From contig CAKTGW010000056.1 in the NCBI GenBank assembly GCA_934561725.1, positions 1-6,939 of the forward strand: a DNA stretch of 6,939 nucleotides, written 5' to 3'. Of this stretch, positions 1 through 5,487 are shown one piece after another (within the stretch, counting starts at the first letter, position 1; each line of letters opens with the position of its first letter). The DNA comes from an uncultured Oscillospiraceae bacterium (GTDB lineage: Bacteria; Bacillota; Clostridia; Oscillospirales; Oscillospiraceae). The notes under the pieces were generated by a model that was not told where the DNA came from, did not search any database, and worked only from the letters and a program-made list of their open reading frames with translations. Position numbers and translations under genes: made by a program.

Positions 1-665
1 CCGTCGTCAAGAATTCTCCCGGAAAATCCTATGACACTGCCGCGTATATCGATGACTGGAAACATCAGGCGATTGCGGAACGTGTCGTAATAGCTGCCGG
101 CCTTCCTGCCGGCGCGGACCAGACCGGCGTCAAAAAGCTCCTGATCGGTATAGCCCAAGGCTCTCATGGCCTTGCGCAGGCTGTCCCAGCTGTTGGGAGC
201 AAAGCCGAGACCAAAGGTGCGGACCATGGCTGGTGAGATCTGCCGGCGGTTTACATAATCCTGAGCAATGCGGCCGGTGGGAGCCAGAAGCTCGCGGTGG
301 AAGAACCGGGCGGCATCGCGGTTGAGGGAGAGCATACGCTCCCGGCGGAGCACATCGCGGTCGGGCTTGTCTGCGGGGACTTCCATGCCCACCCGGCGCG
401 CCAGAAACTCAACGGCCTCGGGAAAGCTGAGCCCTTCGATCTCCATGATAAAATTGATCACGCCGCCGCCTTTGCCGCAGCCGAAGCAGTGATAGATCTG
501 CTTTTCCGAGTTAACGGAAAAGGAGGGGGTCTTTTCACTGTGGAAGGGGCAGAGTCCAAAAAGATTAGAGCCGCTGCGTTTTGAGAGCTTGACATAGCCG
601 GAGACAACGTCGGCAATATCATTGCGCTCGACCAGCTCCTGCAGGAAGCTTTCGGGAATAGCCAT
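1..665 (-). CDS. dnaG: DNA primase DnaG, N-terminal part (runs off left edge)
   Basis: DnaG synthesises the short RNA primers that start leading- and lagging-strand DNA synthesis, working with the replicative helicase. The first 221 codons are visible; the rest lies beyond position 1. The N terminus carries the CHC2 zinc-binding domain with all four ligands: C39 and H42 in LCPFHSEKTPSFSV, then C60 and C63 in YHCFGCGKGGG. It is followed by the start of the polymerase core N-terminal subdomain (residues about 120-221, ending FPVIDIRGSVIGFSGRI). The TOPRIM catalytic motifs lie outside the window. The ATG at 665-663 is chosen because a strong AGGAGG sits 7 bases upstream and the protein then begins MAIPESFLQELVERNDIADV, matching the usual primase N terminus. 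It starts 34 bases after the dGTPase stop on the same strand, consistent with co-transcription. The family is certain; only the C-terminal part is unseen. Confidence 0.97.
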   Translation of the reverse strand, partial: MAIPESFLQELVERNDIADVVSGYVKLSKRSGSNLFGLCPFHSEKTPSFSVNSEKQIYHCFGCGKGGGVINFIMEIEGLSFPEAVEFLARRVGMEVPADKPDRDVLRRERMLSLNRDAARFFHRELLAPTGRIAQDYVNRRQISPAMVRTFGLGFAPNSWDSLRKAMRALGYTDQELFDAGLVRAGRKAGSYYDTFRNRLMFPVIDIRGSVIGFSGRILDD

Positions 666-672
666 ATCCAGC

Positions 673-679
673 CCTCCTT
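673..679 (-). promoter_or_regulatory. Ribosome binding site of dnaG
   Basis: On the minus strand this reads AAGGAGG, a near-perfect anti-16S match 7 bases before the ATG. It fixes the dnaG start within the 34-base gap after the upstream dGTPase gene. Confidence 0.85.
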
Positions 680-699
680 TCTGTGAGCCTGAGAATTTT

Positions 700-1704
700 T
701 TAATAAACCATCCAGGCGGCCGGAATAAAGATCTCGCTGTATTTGCGGATCGCAAAAGTATCTGTCATGCCGGAGACATAGTCGCATATAGCGCGGGGAA
801 GGCCCTCGGCCTCGGCAATGGCAGAATACTCCGGCGGCAGTTTTTCAGGATAGTTAACATAATATTCCCAAATCCCGGAGATAATATTAGAGACCTTGCT
901 TTCCTCGCGCTTGGCGGTGGAATTCAGGTAAACATTTGCATACATAAAGTCATGGAAAATATCTACAGCCTCGGACATATCGGGAGACATCTTCAGTTCA
1001 CCGTCCTGGCTGTTTTCAATCAGATCCGTGATGATGGTGTTGAGCCGTTCGCTGTGGCGCTGTCCGATCCGCTCCAGAACGATGGGCGGCAGATCGCTGA
1101 GCGTCAGGATTCCGGCGCGCAGGGCATCGTCCAGATCATGGTTTATGTAGGCGATCTTATCGGACAAGCGGACGGTCACCGCCTCCGGAATGTCGTCCGG
1201 GGCGCCGTGGGTATGGTGCAGGATGCCCATGCGGGTCTCATAGCACAGGTTCAGGCCGCGGCCGTCTTTTTCGATCAGATCGACCACGCGCAGACTCTGT
1301 TCATAGTGGTGGAAGCCGGGGGGATAGATCTCACGGATGGCGCGTTCTCCGGCGTGGCCAAAGGGCGTATGTCCCAGATCATGACCCAGGGCGATGGCCT
1401 CTGTGAGATCTTCATTCAGCTGCAGGGCGCGGCTGATGGTGCGGGCAATGCGCGTGACCTCCAATGTATGTGTCAGGCGGGTGCGGTAATGGTCGCCCTC
1501 CGGCTGGAGAAAGACCTGTGTTTTATGCTTCAGCCGCCGAAAAGCCTTTGCGTGTGTGATCTTGTCCACATCGCGCTGAAAGCACGTTCGGAGTTGGCAG
1601 GGCGTTTCCGGGCGGGCGCGGCCGCGGCTGTTTTTGGACAGCAATCCGTAGGGACCGATGAGGAATTCCTCGGCATTCTCTCGTAACTCTCGTGGACAGG
1701 GCAC
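700..1704 (-). CDS. dgt: HD-domain deoxyguanosinetriphosphate triphosphohydrolase-like protein
   Basis: Members of this family hydrolyse dNTPs, classically dGTP, to the deoxynucleoside and inorganic triphosphate, affecting the dNTP pool for replication. The metal-binding HD signature is complete: H79 in RTRLTHTLEV, H108-D109 in ALGHDLGHTPFGH, and D182 in RLSDKIAYINHD. The conserved N-terminal block SKNSRGRARPE...CFQRDVDKITHAKAFRRLKHKTQVF is present. At 334 residues it matches the short Gram-positive dGTPase-like type rather than the roughly 500-residue E. coli Dgt, so the substrate could be another dNTP or broader. The GTG at 1704-1702 is preferred because GAGAGG lies 9 bases upstream; an in-frame TTG at 1737 would add 11 residues (ARLCIERCCT...) that do not look like the family. 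It directly precedes dnaG, a Clostridia arrangement linking nucleotide-pool control to replication. Family assignment is secure; the exact substrate is inferred. Confidence 0.93.
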   Translation of the reverse strand: MPCPRELRENAEEFLIGPYGLLSKNSRGRARPETPCQLRTCFQRDVDKITHAKAFRRLKHKTQVFLQPEGDHYRTRLTHTLEVTRIARTISRALQLNEDLTEAIALGHDLGHTPFGHAGERAIREIYPPGFHHYEQSLRVVDLIEKDGRGLNLCYETRMGILHHTHGAPDDIPEAVTVRLSDKIAYINHDLDDALRAGILTLSDLPPIVLERIGQRHSERLNTIITDLIENSQDGELKMSPDMSEAVDIFHDFMYANVYLNSTAKREESKVSNIISGIWEYYVNYPEKLPPEYSAIAEAEGLPRAICDYVSGMTDTFAIRKYSEIFIPAAWMVY

Positions 1705-1713
1705 AGTGCAGCA

Positions 1714-1719
1714 CCTCTC
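1714..1719 (-). promoter_or_regulatory. Ribosome binding site deciding a GTG start for dgt
   Basis: On the minus strand this reads GAGAGG, 9 bases before the GTG at 1704-1702. No comparable site lies in front of the in-frame TTG at 1737, whose upstream bases are a T-run and a CCTG, so the GTG start is the better choice. Confidence 0.6.
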
Positions 1720-1737
1720 AATACACAATCGGGCCAA

Positions 1738-1910
1738 CAGGCAAAAAAATAAATCTACAGGATATATACGAGATTCGGAGCGCTTTTCCCTTCTTTTTTA
1801 ACGAAAAAAAGTAAAAAAATTTTGATAAAAGGTAAAAAATTATGCCGGGACAATGAAAAAGCTTGACAGCGTTCAATAAATCGGTCGAAAATTTTGGAAT
1901 TTTGACAGAT
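1738..1910. other. AT-rich intergenic spacer between pbp and dgt
   Basis: This spacer is far richer in A/T than the flanking genes and contains several A- or T-runs (on the plus strand around 1742-1748, 1804-1809, 1813-1819 and 1834-1839). It should hold the promoter of the dgt-dnaG unit. No hexamer pair on the minus strand is convincing: a CATAAT near 1842-1847 lacks a good -35 at normal spacing, and a TATATA near 1762-1768 has a poor -35. No open reading frame of family-like character is seen here. Confidence 0.5.
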
Positions 1911-1943
1911 GCATGCCCCGGTGCTTTCTGCGCCGGGGCATGC
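1911..1943 (-). terminator. Perfect 11-bp inverted repeat downstream of pbp, possible terminator
   Basis: GCATGCCCCGG at 1911-1921 pairs perfectly with CCGGGGCATGC at 1933-1943 around an 11-base loop. It begins 7 bases beyond the pbp stop codon, the usual place for a transcript end. On neither strand is the stem followed by a T-run (minus strand continues ATCTGTCAAAATT), so it is not a canonical intrinsic terminator. It may stabilise the 3' end, act with a protein factor, or be a binding site. The hairpin is seen directly; its role is inferred. Confidence 0.5.
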
Positions 1944-1950
1944 CGTAGCG

Positions 1951-4110
1951 TTATTGAGGAAGATCCGAACCAGTAGCGGGAACAGAGGGCGGTGCGGATA
2001 CTGCCGGAGGCTCTGTTGCAGCCGGTGTATTTTCCGGTGTGGCCGAGGGAGCCGTACTGGGACTGGGAGAGGGGGACTCCTCTTCATCCTTCTCGGTCAG
2101 ATCACCGAAAATATTGGTCGGCGCGCCGATAGAGGGCGTCGGGAAGGCCACGTACTCAAGAGAGGCGTGGATGGGACCCATAATGCTCTTCCAAATCTGT
2201 GCAGCGGGGTTAGAGCTGAAGCGCATGGCTTCGGGAGAATCATAGCCGGTCCAGACCGCAGCCACATAATAGGGCGTGTAGCCCACAAAATAGCGGTCAC
2301 AGTCATTGGAGGTCGTACCGGTTTTACCGGCGACAGGCATTGAGCCGCCCAGAGAGGCTGCCGTACCGGTACCGTGGCTGACCGCGGCTTCAAGAATGTT
2401 GGTGATGTTGGCAGCCGTGTTGGGCTTGAAAACATTTACCGTTTCGGGCTGGTTATCCAGTACGACCTGATCGTTAGAGTCCAGAACCAGAGTATAGGTG
2501 CGGCCATAGGTCATCACGCCCTCGTTGGCAAAGGCAGTGTAGGCCTGCGCCATATTGCGCACGGTCGTGCCCTCGGAGAGCTGTCCCAGAGCCAGAGGGG
2601 CATAGTTCAGATCGCTGTCTACCAGGTCAAAGCCCATGCGCTGGGTGAGGTAATCCCAGGAGGTCTGAAGAGAGAGCTTATCCAGCGTCTGTGCAGCGAC
2701 AGTATTCAGAGAGGAGATGATTCCCTGTCGGATGGTGATGATGCCGCGGTTGCCGCCGCCGGCATTTTTGGGATACCAGGTCGTGCCGCTGAGGGTTATA
2801 TCCGGAGCGTCGTTGACCAGCGTATACTGGGTGATCAGGCCCACGTCAAAGGCCGGACCGTAAACAGCCAGCGGCTTGAAGGAGGATCCCGGCGGACGCT
2901 TGGAATCCACACGGTTCAGGATGAAGTTGGCGTTCTTCTCACCGGTGCCGCCGCACAGCGCAACGATCTCGCCGGTGTGGTGATCCATGATAACGATAGC
3001 AGACTGGAACTGCTGACTGGAGGGACGCCAAGACTGGGGAAGGTTCTCCATATTCTGATAAATGGTATCCACCTGATTCTGAATATCCATATCCAGACAG
3101 GTGTAGACCTTATAGCCGCCGGAATAGAGAAGCTGGCGGGCAGACTGGAGCGAGATGTCCAGCTGCTCCATCATGTCAGAAAGAACATCGTTGATGACGG
3201 TCTCAACATAGTAGCTGTAGATCTCGTCGCTGGTGGCTTCATTGGCGCTGCGGACAAAGACCAGCTCCTGATTTACGGCATCCTGATATTCATCGTAGTT
3301 GATGTAGCCCTGTTCATACATCTCGCGCAGGATGAGCTCCTGACGCTCCTTGTTGGCCTCGCGGTCGGCGTAGGGACTGTAGCGGGAGGGATTGTTGGTG
3401 ATGCCGATCAGGCTGGCGCACTCGGCCAGACTCAGATCGCTGACCGATTTGCCAAAGTACTTCTGGGAGGCGGCTTCAACACCGTAGCAGCCGCTGCCCA
3501 GATAAATGACGTTGAGATACCAGTGGAGGATCTCGTCCTTATCATAGTTCTTTTCCAGCTCAAGAGCGCGGAAAATCTCCAGCAGCTTACGCTGGACGGT
3601 GATGTCGTCCTCATGAGTGATGTTTTTGATCAGCTGCTGCGTAATGGTGGAACCGCCGAAATCGGAGCGCATGCTGAGGAACATGTTTCCGAAGGCACCT
3701 ACGGTGCGGTACCAGTCTACGCCCTTGTGGCGGAAAAAGCGCTGGTCCTCTATGGCGACTGCGGCGTATTTCAGATTGTCCGGAATTTCAGAGGATTCTA
3801 CCCAGATACGGTCCTCTGTGCCATGAAGATTGGTCAGTTCACGGTATTCACCGCTGCTGTCCTTGTAATAGAGGGTGCTGCTCAGATTCAGAGTGAAGTC
3901 CTCTATGGACACGTTCAGATCGGCGGTGAGACAGGTCTTTACATATACGGCAAAGATACATGTGAAGATCATGCCGGTAGTGAGGAAGATCAACACAAGC
4001 GTCAGCAGAGCTTTAAAAATCAGCCGCACTGTGCCGCCGGCAGTAGAGGCCACGGCGGAGGCAGCGGCCTTGGCCGGGTGCCCGGCTCTGCGATGTTTAA
4101 ACAGGCTCAT
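1951..4110 (-). CDS. Class A penicillin-binding protein (PBP1A-type, bifunctional transglycosylase/transpeptidase)
   Basis: This enzyme polymerises lipid II into glycan strands and cross-links them on the outer face of the membrane. The 719-residue protein has a cytoplasmic basic/Ala-rich start (1-29), one membrane anchor (about 30-58), a GT51 transglycosylase domain and a penicillin-binding transpeptidase domain. GT51 motifs are AIEDQRFFRHKGVD with E121, GGSTITQQLIKN (152-163), RKLLEIFRALELE (174-186) and KDEILHWYLNVIYLG with E193. Transpeptidase motifs are S409-S-F-K412 with the acylated serine S409, S467-L-N469, and K596-T-G-T. The tail (about 679-719) is a disordered Ser/Pro/Thr-rich stretch, as in many Gram-positive PBP1A proteins. 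The ATG at 4110 has AGGAGG 10 bases upstream, and an extended -10 promoter lies about 50 bases before it. All catalytic motifs are intact. The gene appears monocistronic, with a hairpin after its stop. Its pbp paralogue number cannot be told from sequence alone. Confidence 0.97.
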   Translation of the reverse strand: MSLFKHRRAGHPAKAAASAVASTAGGTVRLIFKALLTLVLIFLTTGMIFTCIFAVYVKTCLTADLNVSIEDFTLNLSSTLYYKDSSGEYRELTNLHGTEDRIWVESSEIPDNLKYAAVAIEDQRFFRHKGVDWYRTVGAFGNMFLSMRSDFGGSTITQQLIKNITHEDDITVQRKLLEIFRALELEKNYDKDEILHWYLNVIYLGSGCYGVEAASQKYFGKSVSDLSLAECASLIGITNNPSRYSPYADREANKERQELILREMYEQGYINYDEYQDAVNQELVFVRSANEATSDEIYSYYVETVINDVLSDMMEQLDISLQSARQLLYSGGYKVYTCLDMDIQNQVDTIYQNMENLPQSWRPSSQQFQSAIVIMDHHTGEIVALCGGTGEKNANFILNRVDSKRPPGSSFKPLAVYGPAFDVGLITQYTLVNDAPDITLSGTTWYPKNAGGGNRGIITIRQGIISSLNTVAAQTLDKLSLQTSWDYLTQRMGFDLVDSDLNYAPLALGQLSEGTTVRNMAQAYTAFANEGVMTYGRTYTLVLDSNDQVVLDNQPETVNVFKPNTAANITNILEAAVSHGTGTAASLGGSMPVAGKTGTTSNDCDRYFVGYTPYYVAAVWTGYDSPEAMRFSSNPAAQIWKSIMGPIHASLEYVAFPTPSIGAPTNIFGDLTEKDEEESPSPSPSTAPSATPENTPAATEPPAVSAPPSVPATGSDLPQ

Positions 4111-4120
4111 ATTTTAGAGT

Positions 4121-4126
4121 CCTCCT
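4121..4126 (-). promoter_or_regulatory. Ribosome binding site of the pbp gene
   Basis: On the minus strand this reads AGGAGG, 10 bases before the ATG at 4110-4108, and supports that start. Confidence 0.8.
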
Positions 4127-4161
4127 GAATAGGGGAAAATTTCAAAGTAGAATATTTAACC

Positions 4162-4170
4162 ATTATAGCA
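4162..4170 (-). promoter_or_regulatory. Extended -10 promoter of the pbp gene
   Basis: On the minus strand TGCTATAAT gives a consensus TATAAT (4167-4162) with the TG extension (4170-4169). The -35 at 17 bases spacing (CAATTA) is poor, as is common for extended -10 promoters. A perfect TTGACA (4181-4176) lies only 8 bases upstream of this -10; at 16-17 bases it would pair instead with weaker TTAAAT/TAAATA further down, so a second overlapping promoter is possible. Expected transcript start is near 4155, leaving a leader of about 45 bases. Confidence 0.65.
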
Positions 4171-4187
4171 TAGTCTGTCAACGGTAA

Positions 4188-4216
4188 TTGTAAATTTTTT
4201 CGAACGAAAGTATTTT
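4188..4216 (+). promoter_or_regulatory. Possible divergent promoter for the BofC-like gene
   Basis: TTGTAA (4188-4193) and TATTTT (4211-4216) are 17 bases apart, each matching the sigma-A hexamers at 4 of 6 positions. This would place the start near 4223, about 70 bases before the ATG. The -35 lies next to the pbp promoter on the other strand, so the two would be back to back. If the gene is sporulation-controlled, another sigma factor could be used; no clear such site was recognised. Confidence 0.35.
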
Positions 4217-4291
4217 ACACATCAGAAGTTTATTTTACGCCAAAACCGGGAAAAATCAACAGTAAAATCTGAACCGGAGGGAGAGAAAACG

Positions 4292-4591
4292 ATGGGAAAG
4301 CGCATACGGACCGGGATCGGCCTTGCTGCGGCGGTTCTGGCGCTGAGCTTTGCGGGCTTTGCAGCACTGGCTCCGGAGGGAATGGCAAAGCAGCCGGAGA
4401 CAGAGGGGTATCTGCTCCGGGCCTACTGCGGCCGGGTGGCCATCTATGGTCCAAATGGCAGAGATCTGATGGAAACTACGAATATTGAACTGAAAAATCT
4501 GCCCTCGGCAGATCAAAATCAACTCGAATCGGGAATTTTTATTGAGGATCAGGGCAAACTGGCACAGATTCTGGAGGATCTGGGTTCATAA
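4292..4591 (+). CDS. Small exported or membrane-anchored protein, BofC C-terminal-domain-like
   Basis: The 99-residue protein starts with a basic MGKRIR, then a hydrophobic segment (about 8-28, Ala/Leu/Phe-rich) that fits a signal peptide or single membrane anchor, followed by a short acidic soluble domain. The soluble part, GYLLRAYCGRVAIYGPNGRDLMETTNIELKNLP in two halves, then SADQNQLESGI and a C-terminal LAQILEDLGS, resembles the BofC C-terminal domain family common in Clostridia. In Bacillus, BofC acts in the forespore intermembrane space on SpoIVB in pro-sigma-K control; a related role here is an inference only. GGAGG at 4276-4280 supports the ATG at 4292 (11 bases; an overlapping GGGAG gives 8). 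It is divergent from the pbp gene, which fits an envelope function. A lone cysteine is present (C46). No catalytic motif is seen. Confidence 0.75.
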   Translation: MGKRIRTGIGLAAAVLALSFAGFAALAPEGMAKQPETEGYLLRAYCGRVAIYGPNGRDLMETTNIELKNLPSADQNQLESGIFIEDQGKLAQILEDLGS

Positions 4592-4650
4592 AATGCAAAT
4601 TTCTGCTACCTAAACATTTGTACAGGTTCAGAACTGTGCGTTTTGACTGG

Positions 4651-4679
4651 TTGATTTTTGCATGGAACTGCGGTACAAT
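4651..4679 (+). promoter_or_regulatory. Sigma-A-type promoter of the DUF1292 gene
   Basis: TTGATT (4651-4656) and TACAAT (4674-4679) are separated by exactly 17 bases, matching 4 and 5 of 6 consensus positions. The predicted start is near 4686, giving a leader of about 43 bases that includes the AGGAGG. The gene therefore need not be co-transcribed with the upstream BofC-like gene. Confidence 0.7.
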
Positions 4680-4713
4680 AAGGCCGTAAGACAAAGGTCT
4701 TGCAGAACCGATT

Positions 4714-4719
4714 AGGAGG
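4714..4719 (+). promoter_or_regulatory. Ribosome binding site of the DUF1292 gene
   Basis: AGGAGG with 9 bases to the ATG at 4729 makes this start unambiguous. Confidence 0.8.
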
Positions 4720-4728
4720 CGAAGTCCA

Positions 4729-5013
4729 ATGGGCCAGGATGAATTTGGCAGTGACTTTATCTCCGTTCTCGATGAGGACGGCAATGAAATAGAGCTTGAA
4801 GTAATTATGTCGTTTGAAGTGGGGGATCAGACCTATACGGCGTTCCTTCCCGCAGACATGGATGAAAACGACCCCGATTACGGCTATATTATTCTGAAGA
4901 ATATTGAAGAAAACGGGGAAGAGATTTTCGGATCTGTGGATGATGACGCTGAGCTGGAGACGGCTTATAATACGTTTATCACTCTGCTTTTTGACGACGA
5001 AGAGGAGGAATAA
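4729..5013 (+). CDS. DUF1292 family protein
   Basis: A 94-residue, strongly acidic cytosolic protein without signal peptide or membrane segment. The order FISVLDEDGNEIELEVIMSF (residues 10-29), YTAFLPADMDENDPDYGYII (36-55) and a C-terminal LETAYNTFITLLF before an acidic tail (DDEEEE) fits the DUF1292 family, typified by Bacillus YrzB. The family is widespread in Firmicutes, where it is often next to ruvX/yrrK and alaS-type genes; those neighbours are absent here. No molecular function is established that I can name. It has its own promoter and ribosome binding site. Likely a single-gene transcript, ending at a weak hairpin before the 6S RNA promoter. Confidence 0.88.
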   Translation: MGQDEFGSDFISVLDEDGNEIELEVIMSFEVGDQTYTAFLPADMDENDPDYGYIILKNIEENGEEIFGSVDDDAELETAYNTFITLLFDDEEEE

Positions 5014-5022
5014 GTTCCCATT

Positions 5023-5036
5023 CCGGTCAATACCGG
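5023..5036 (+). terminator. Weak hairpin after the DUF1292 gene
   Basis: CCGGT (5023-5027) pairs with ACCGG (5032-5036) around a CAAT loop, 9 bases past the stop. The following bases are GTTAAAATTTT, so the T-run is displaced and the stem short. It could be a weak terminator separating the gene from the RNA promoter beginning at 5050. Confidence 0.3.
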
Positions 5037-5049
5037 GTTAAAATTTTGG

Positions 5050-5078
5050 TTGTAGTTTTTGCAGATTGGTGCTATACT
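5050..5078 (+). promoter_or_regulatory. Promoter of the 6S RNA gene (extended -10)
   Basis: TTGTAG (5050-5055) and TATACT (5073-5078) are 17 bases apart, and a TG two bases before the -10 (TGCTATACT) adds an extended -10. No ribosome binding site or start codon with a matching reading frame follows; instead a highly structured sequence and an intrinsic terminator do, which indicates a non-coding transcript. Predicted start is near 5085. Confidence 0.75.
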
Positions 5079-5084
5079 ACTCTG

Positions 5085-5344
5085 CGGCAAAAGTCTTACT
5101 GATTGATGAAAGATCCCTGCGCTGTTCGTGGATTCTTTTTTTGGTCCTTTTAAACCCACATTTTTAAAACGGGATGCCGGAACTCCTGCTGTGAATTGCA
5201 GGCCTCCCGGGGGCGGCCTCGACCGTGCCTGGAAGTTGGAAGCAGAGAAGCAGCAGGGAGGCGACCCACCTGCCACATCGTGCAGGTTTTATTGGGCCAC
5301 CACGGCAGATGCGGGGCGGCGGGCGCTTAGCGCCCGCCTTTTTT
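5085..5344 (+). ncRNA. ssrS: 6S RNA (RNA polymerase-holoenzyme regulator)
   Basis: 6S RNA mimics an open promoter, binds housekeeping RNA polymerase and dampens transcription in stationary phase. The fold can be traced by hand. The closing stem is CCCTGCG (5115-5121) with TGCGGGG (5310-5316); after an internal loop containing the typical CTGTTCG, CGTGG (5127-5131) pairs with CCACG (5300-5304). A large bubble follows: U/A-rich 5' strand 5132-5170, and a 3' strand 5268-5299 holding a small hairpin (ACCTGC 5268-5273 with GCAGGT 5282-5287). The terminal stem has GGG (5171-5173)/CCC (5265-5267), CTCCTGCTG (5183-5191)/CAGCAGGGAG (5251-5260) with one bulge, and CAGGC (5199-5203)/GCCTG (5227-5231). 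Ends are from the promoter and terminator; the 30-base leader before the closing stem may be removed by processing. No plausible coding frame covers it. The structure is seen; the 6S identity follows from its architecture and the UGUUCG motif. Confidence 0.8.
5318..5344 (+). terminator. Intrinsic terminator of the 6S RNA
   Basis: GGCGGGCGC (5318-5326) and GCGCCCGCC (5330-5338) form a perfect 9-bp stem with a TTA loop, followed at once by six T (5339-5344). It begins two bases after the 6S closing stem. Confidence 0.93.
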
Positions 5345-5361
5345 ATATTTATTGTATTCGA

Positions 5362-5390
5362 GCCGATGCAAGTGCATCGGCTTATTTTTT
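5362..5390 (+). terminator. Second intrinsic terminator in tandem
   Basis: GCCGATGCA (5362-5370) pairs perfectly with TGCATCGGC (5373-5381) around two bases (or 8 bp with an AAGT loop), followed by TTATTTTTT (5382-5390). It lies only 17 bases after the T-run of the 6S terminator, with no gene between. It may be a back-up terminator isolating the downstream phage-type genes, or the remains of another transcription unit. On the minus strand no T-run follows, so it works rightwards only. Confidence 0.85.
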
Positions 5391-5398
5391 ATCTTTTT

Positions 5399-5428
5399 AA
5401 AGAAAAACAGAGAAATTTTTCTTTTTTT
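5399..5428 (+). terminator. AT-only hairpin with T-run, possible third terminator
   Basis: AAAGAAAAA (5399-5407) can pair with TTTTTCTTT (5416-5424), followed by four more T. The stem is almost entirely A-U and so weak; it may simply be low-complexity spacer sequence. Listed because it directly follows two real terminators. Confidence 0.25.
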
Positions 5429-5487
5429 GCACGGTTATATGCAAAAAAGTGCGGTGCATAGACCTACGGTTGAGAGGTGGTGCTGCT

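Noticed and set aside
622..1686. Plus-strand open frame of 354 codons opposite dgt and the start of dnaG
   Set aside because: The minus strand encodes two clear families with complete motifs, so this is an antisense shadow.
1861..1910. TTGACA hexamers on the plus strand (1863-1868 and 1903-1908 as TTGACA/TTTGACAG)
   Set aside because: No -10 hexamer follows at 16-18 bases and no plus-strand gene lies downstream, so they are not called promoters.
2374..4128. Long plus-strand open frame (584 codons) opposite the pbp gene
   Set aside because: It lies wholly antisense to a gene with every PBP1A motif intact. Its translation is low in recognisable domains, and it arises from the codon bias of the real gene. 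No ribosome binding site or promoter supports it.
4201..4215. CGAAC half-site resembling a Firmicutes LexA (DinR) box between the -35 and -10 of the BofC-like gene
   Set aside because: The second half (GTATT) matches the consensus GTTCG poorly, and neither flanking gene is a known SOS function.
4623..4638. Imperfect palindrome ACAGGTTCAGAACTGT upstream of the DUF1292 promoter
   Set aside because: The symmetry breaks with an unpaired G and leaves only a 4+2 bp stem; there is no T-run and no operator it clearly matches, so chance is the simpler explanation.
5221..5260. Resemblance of GGAAG and GAAGCAG segments to the signal recognition particle RNA domain IV
   Set aside because: The invariant GUCAGGUCCGGAAGGAAGCAG core with its GGAA loop is not present, and these bases are accounted for by the terminal stem of the 6S fold.
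5128..5400. Short plus- and minus-strand open frames within 4965-5546
   Set aside because: They cross the 6S RNA stems and terminators, have no ribosome binding sites and give no family-like proteins; the structured RNA explains the region better.
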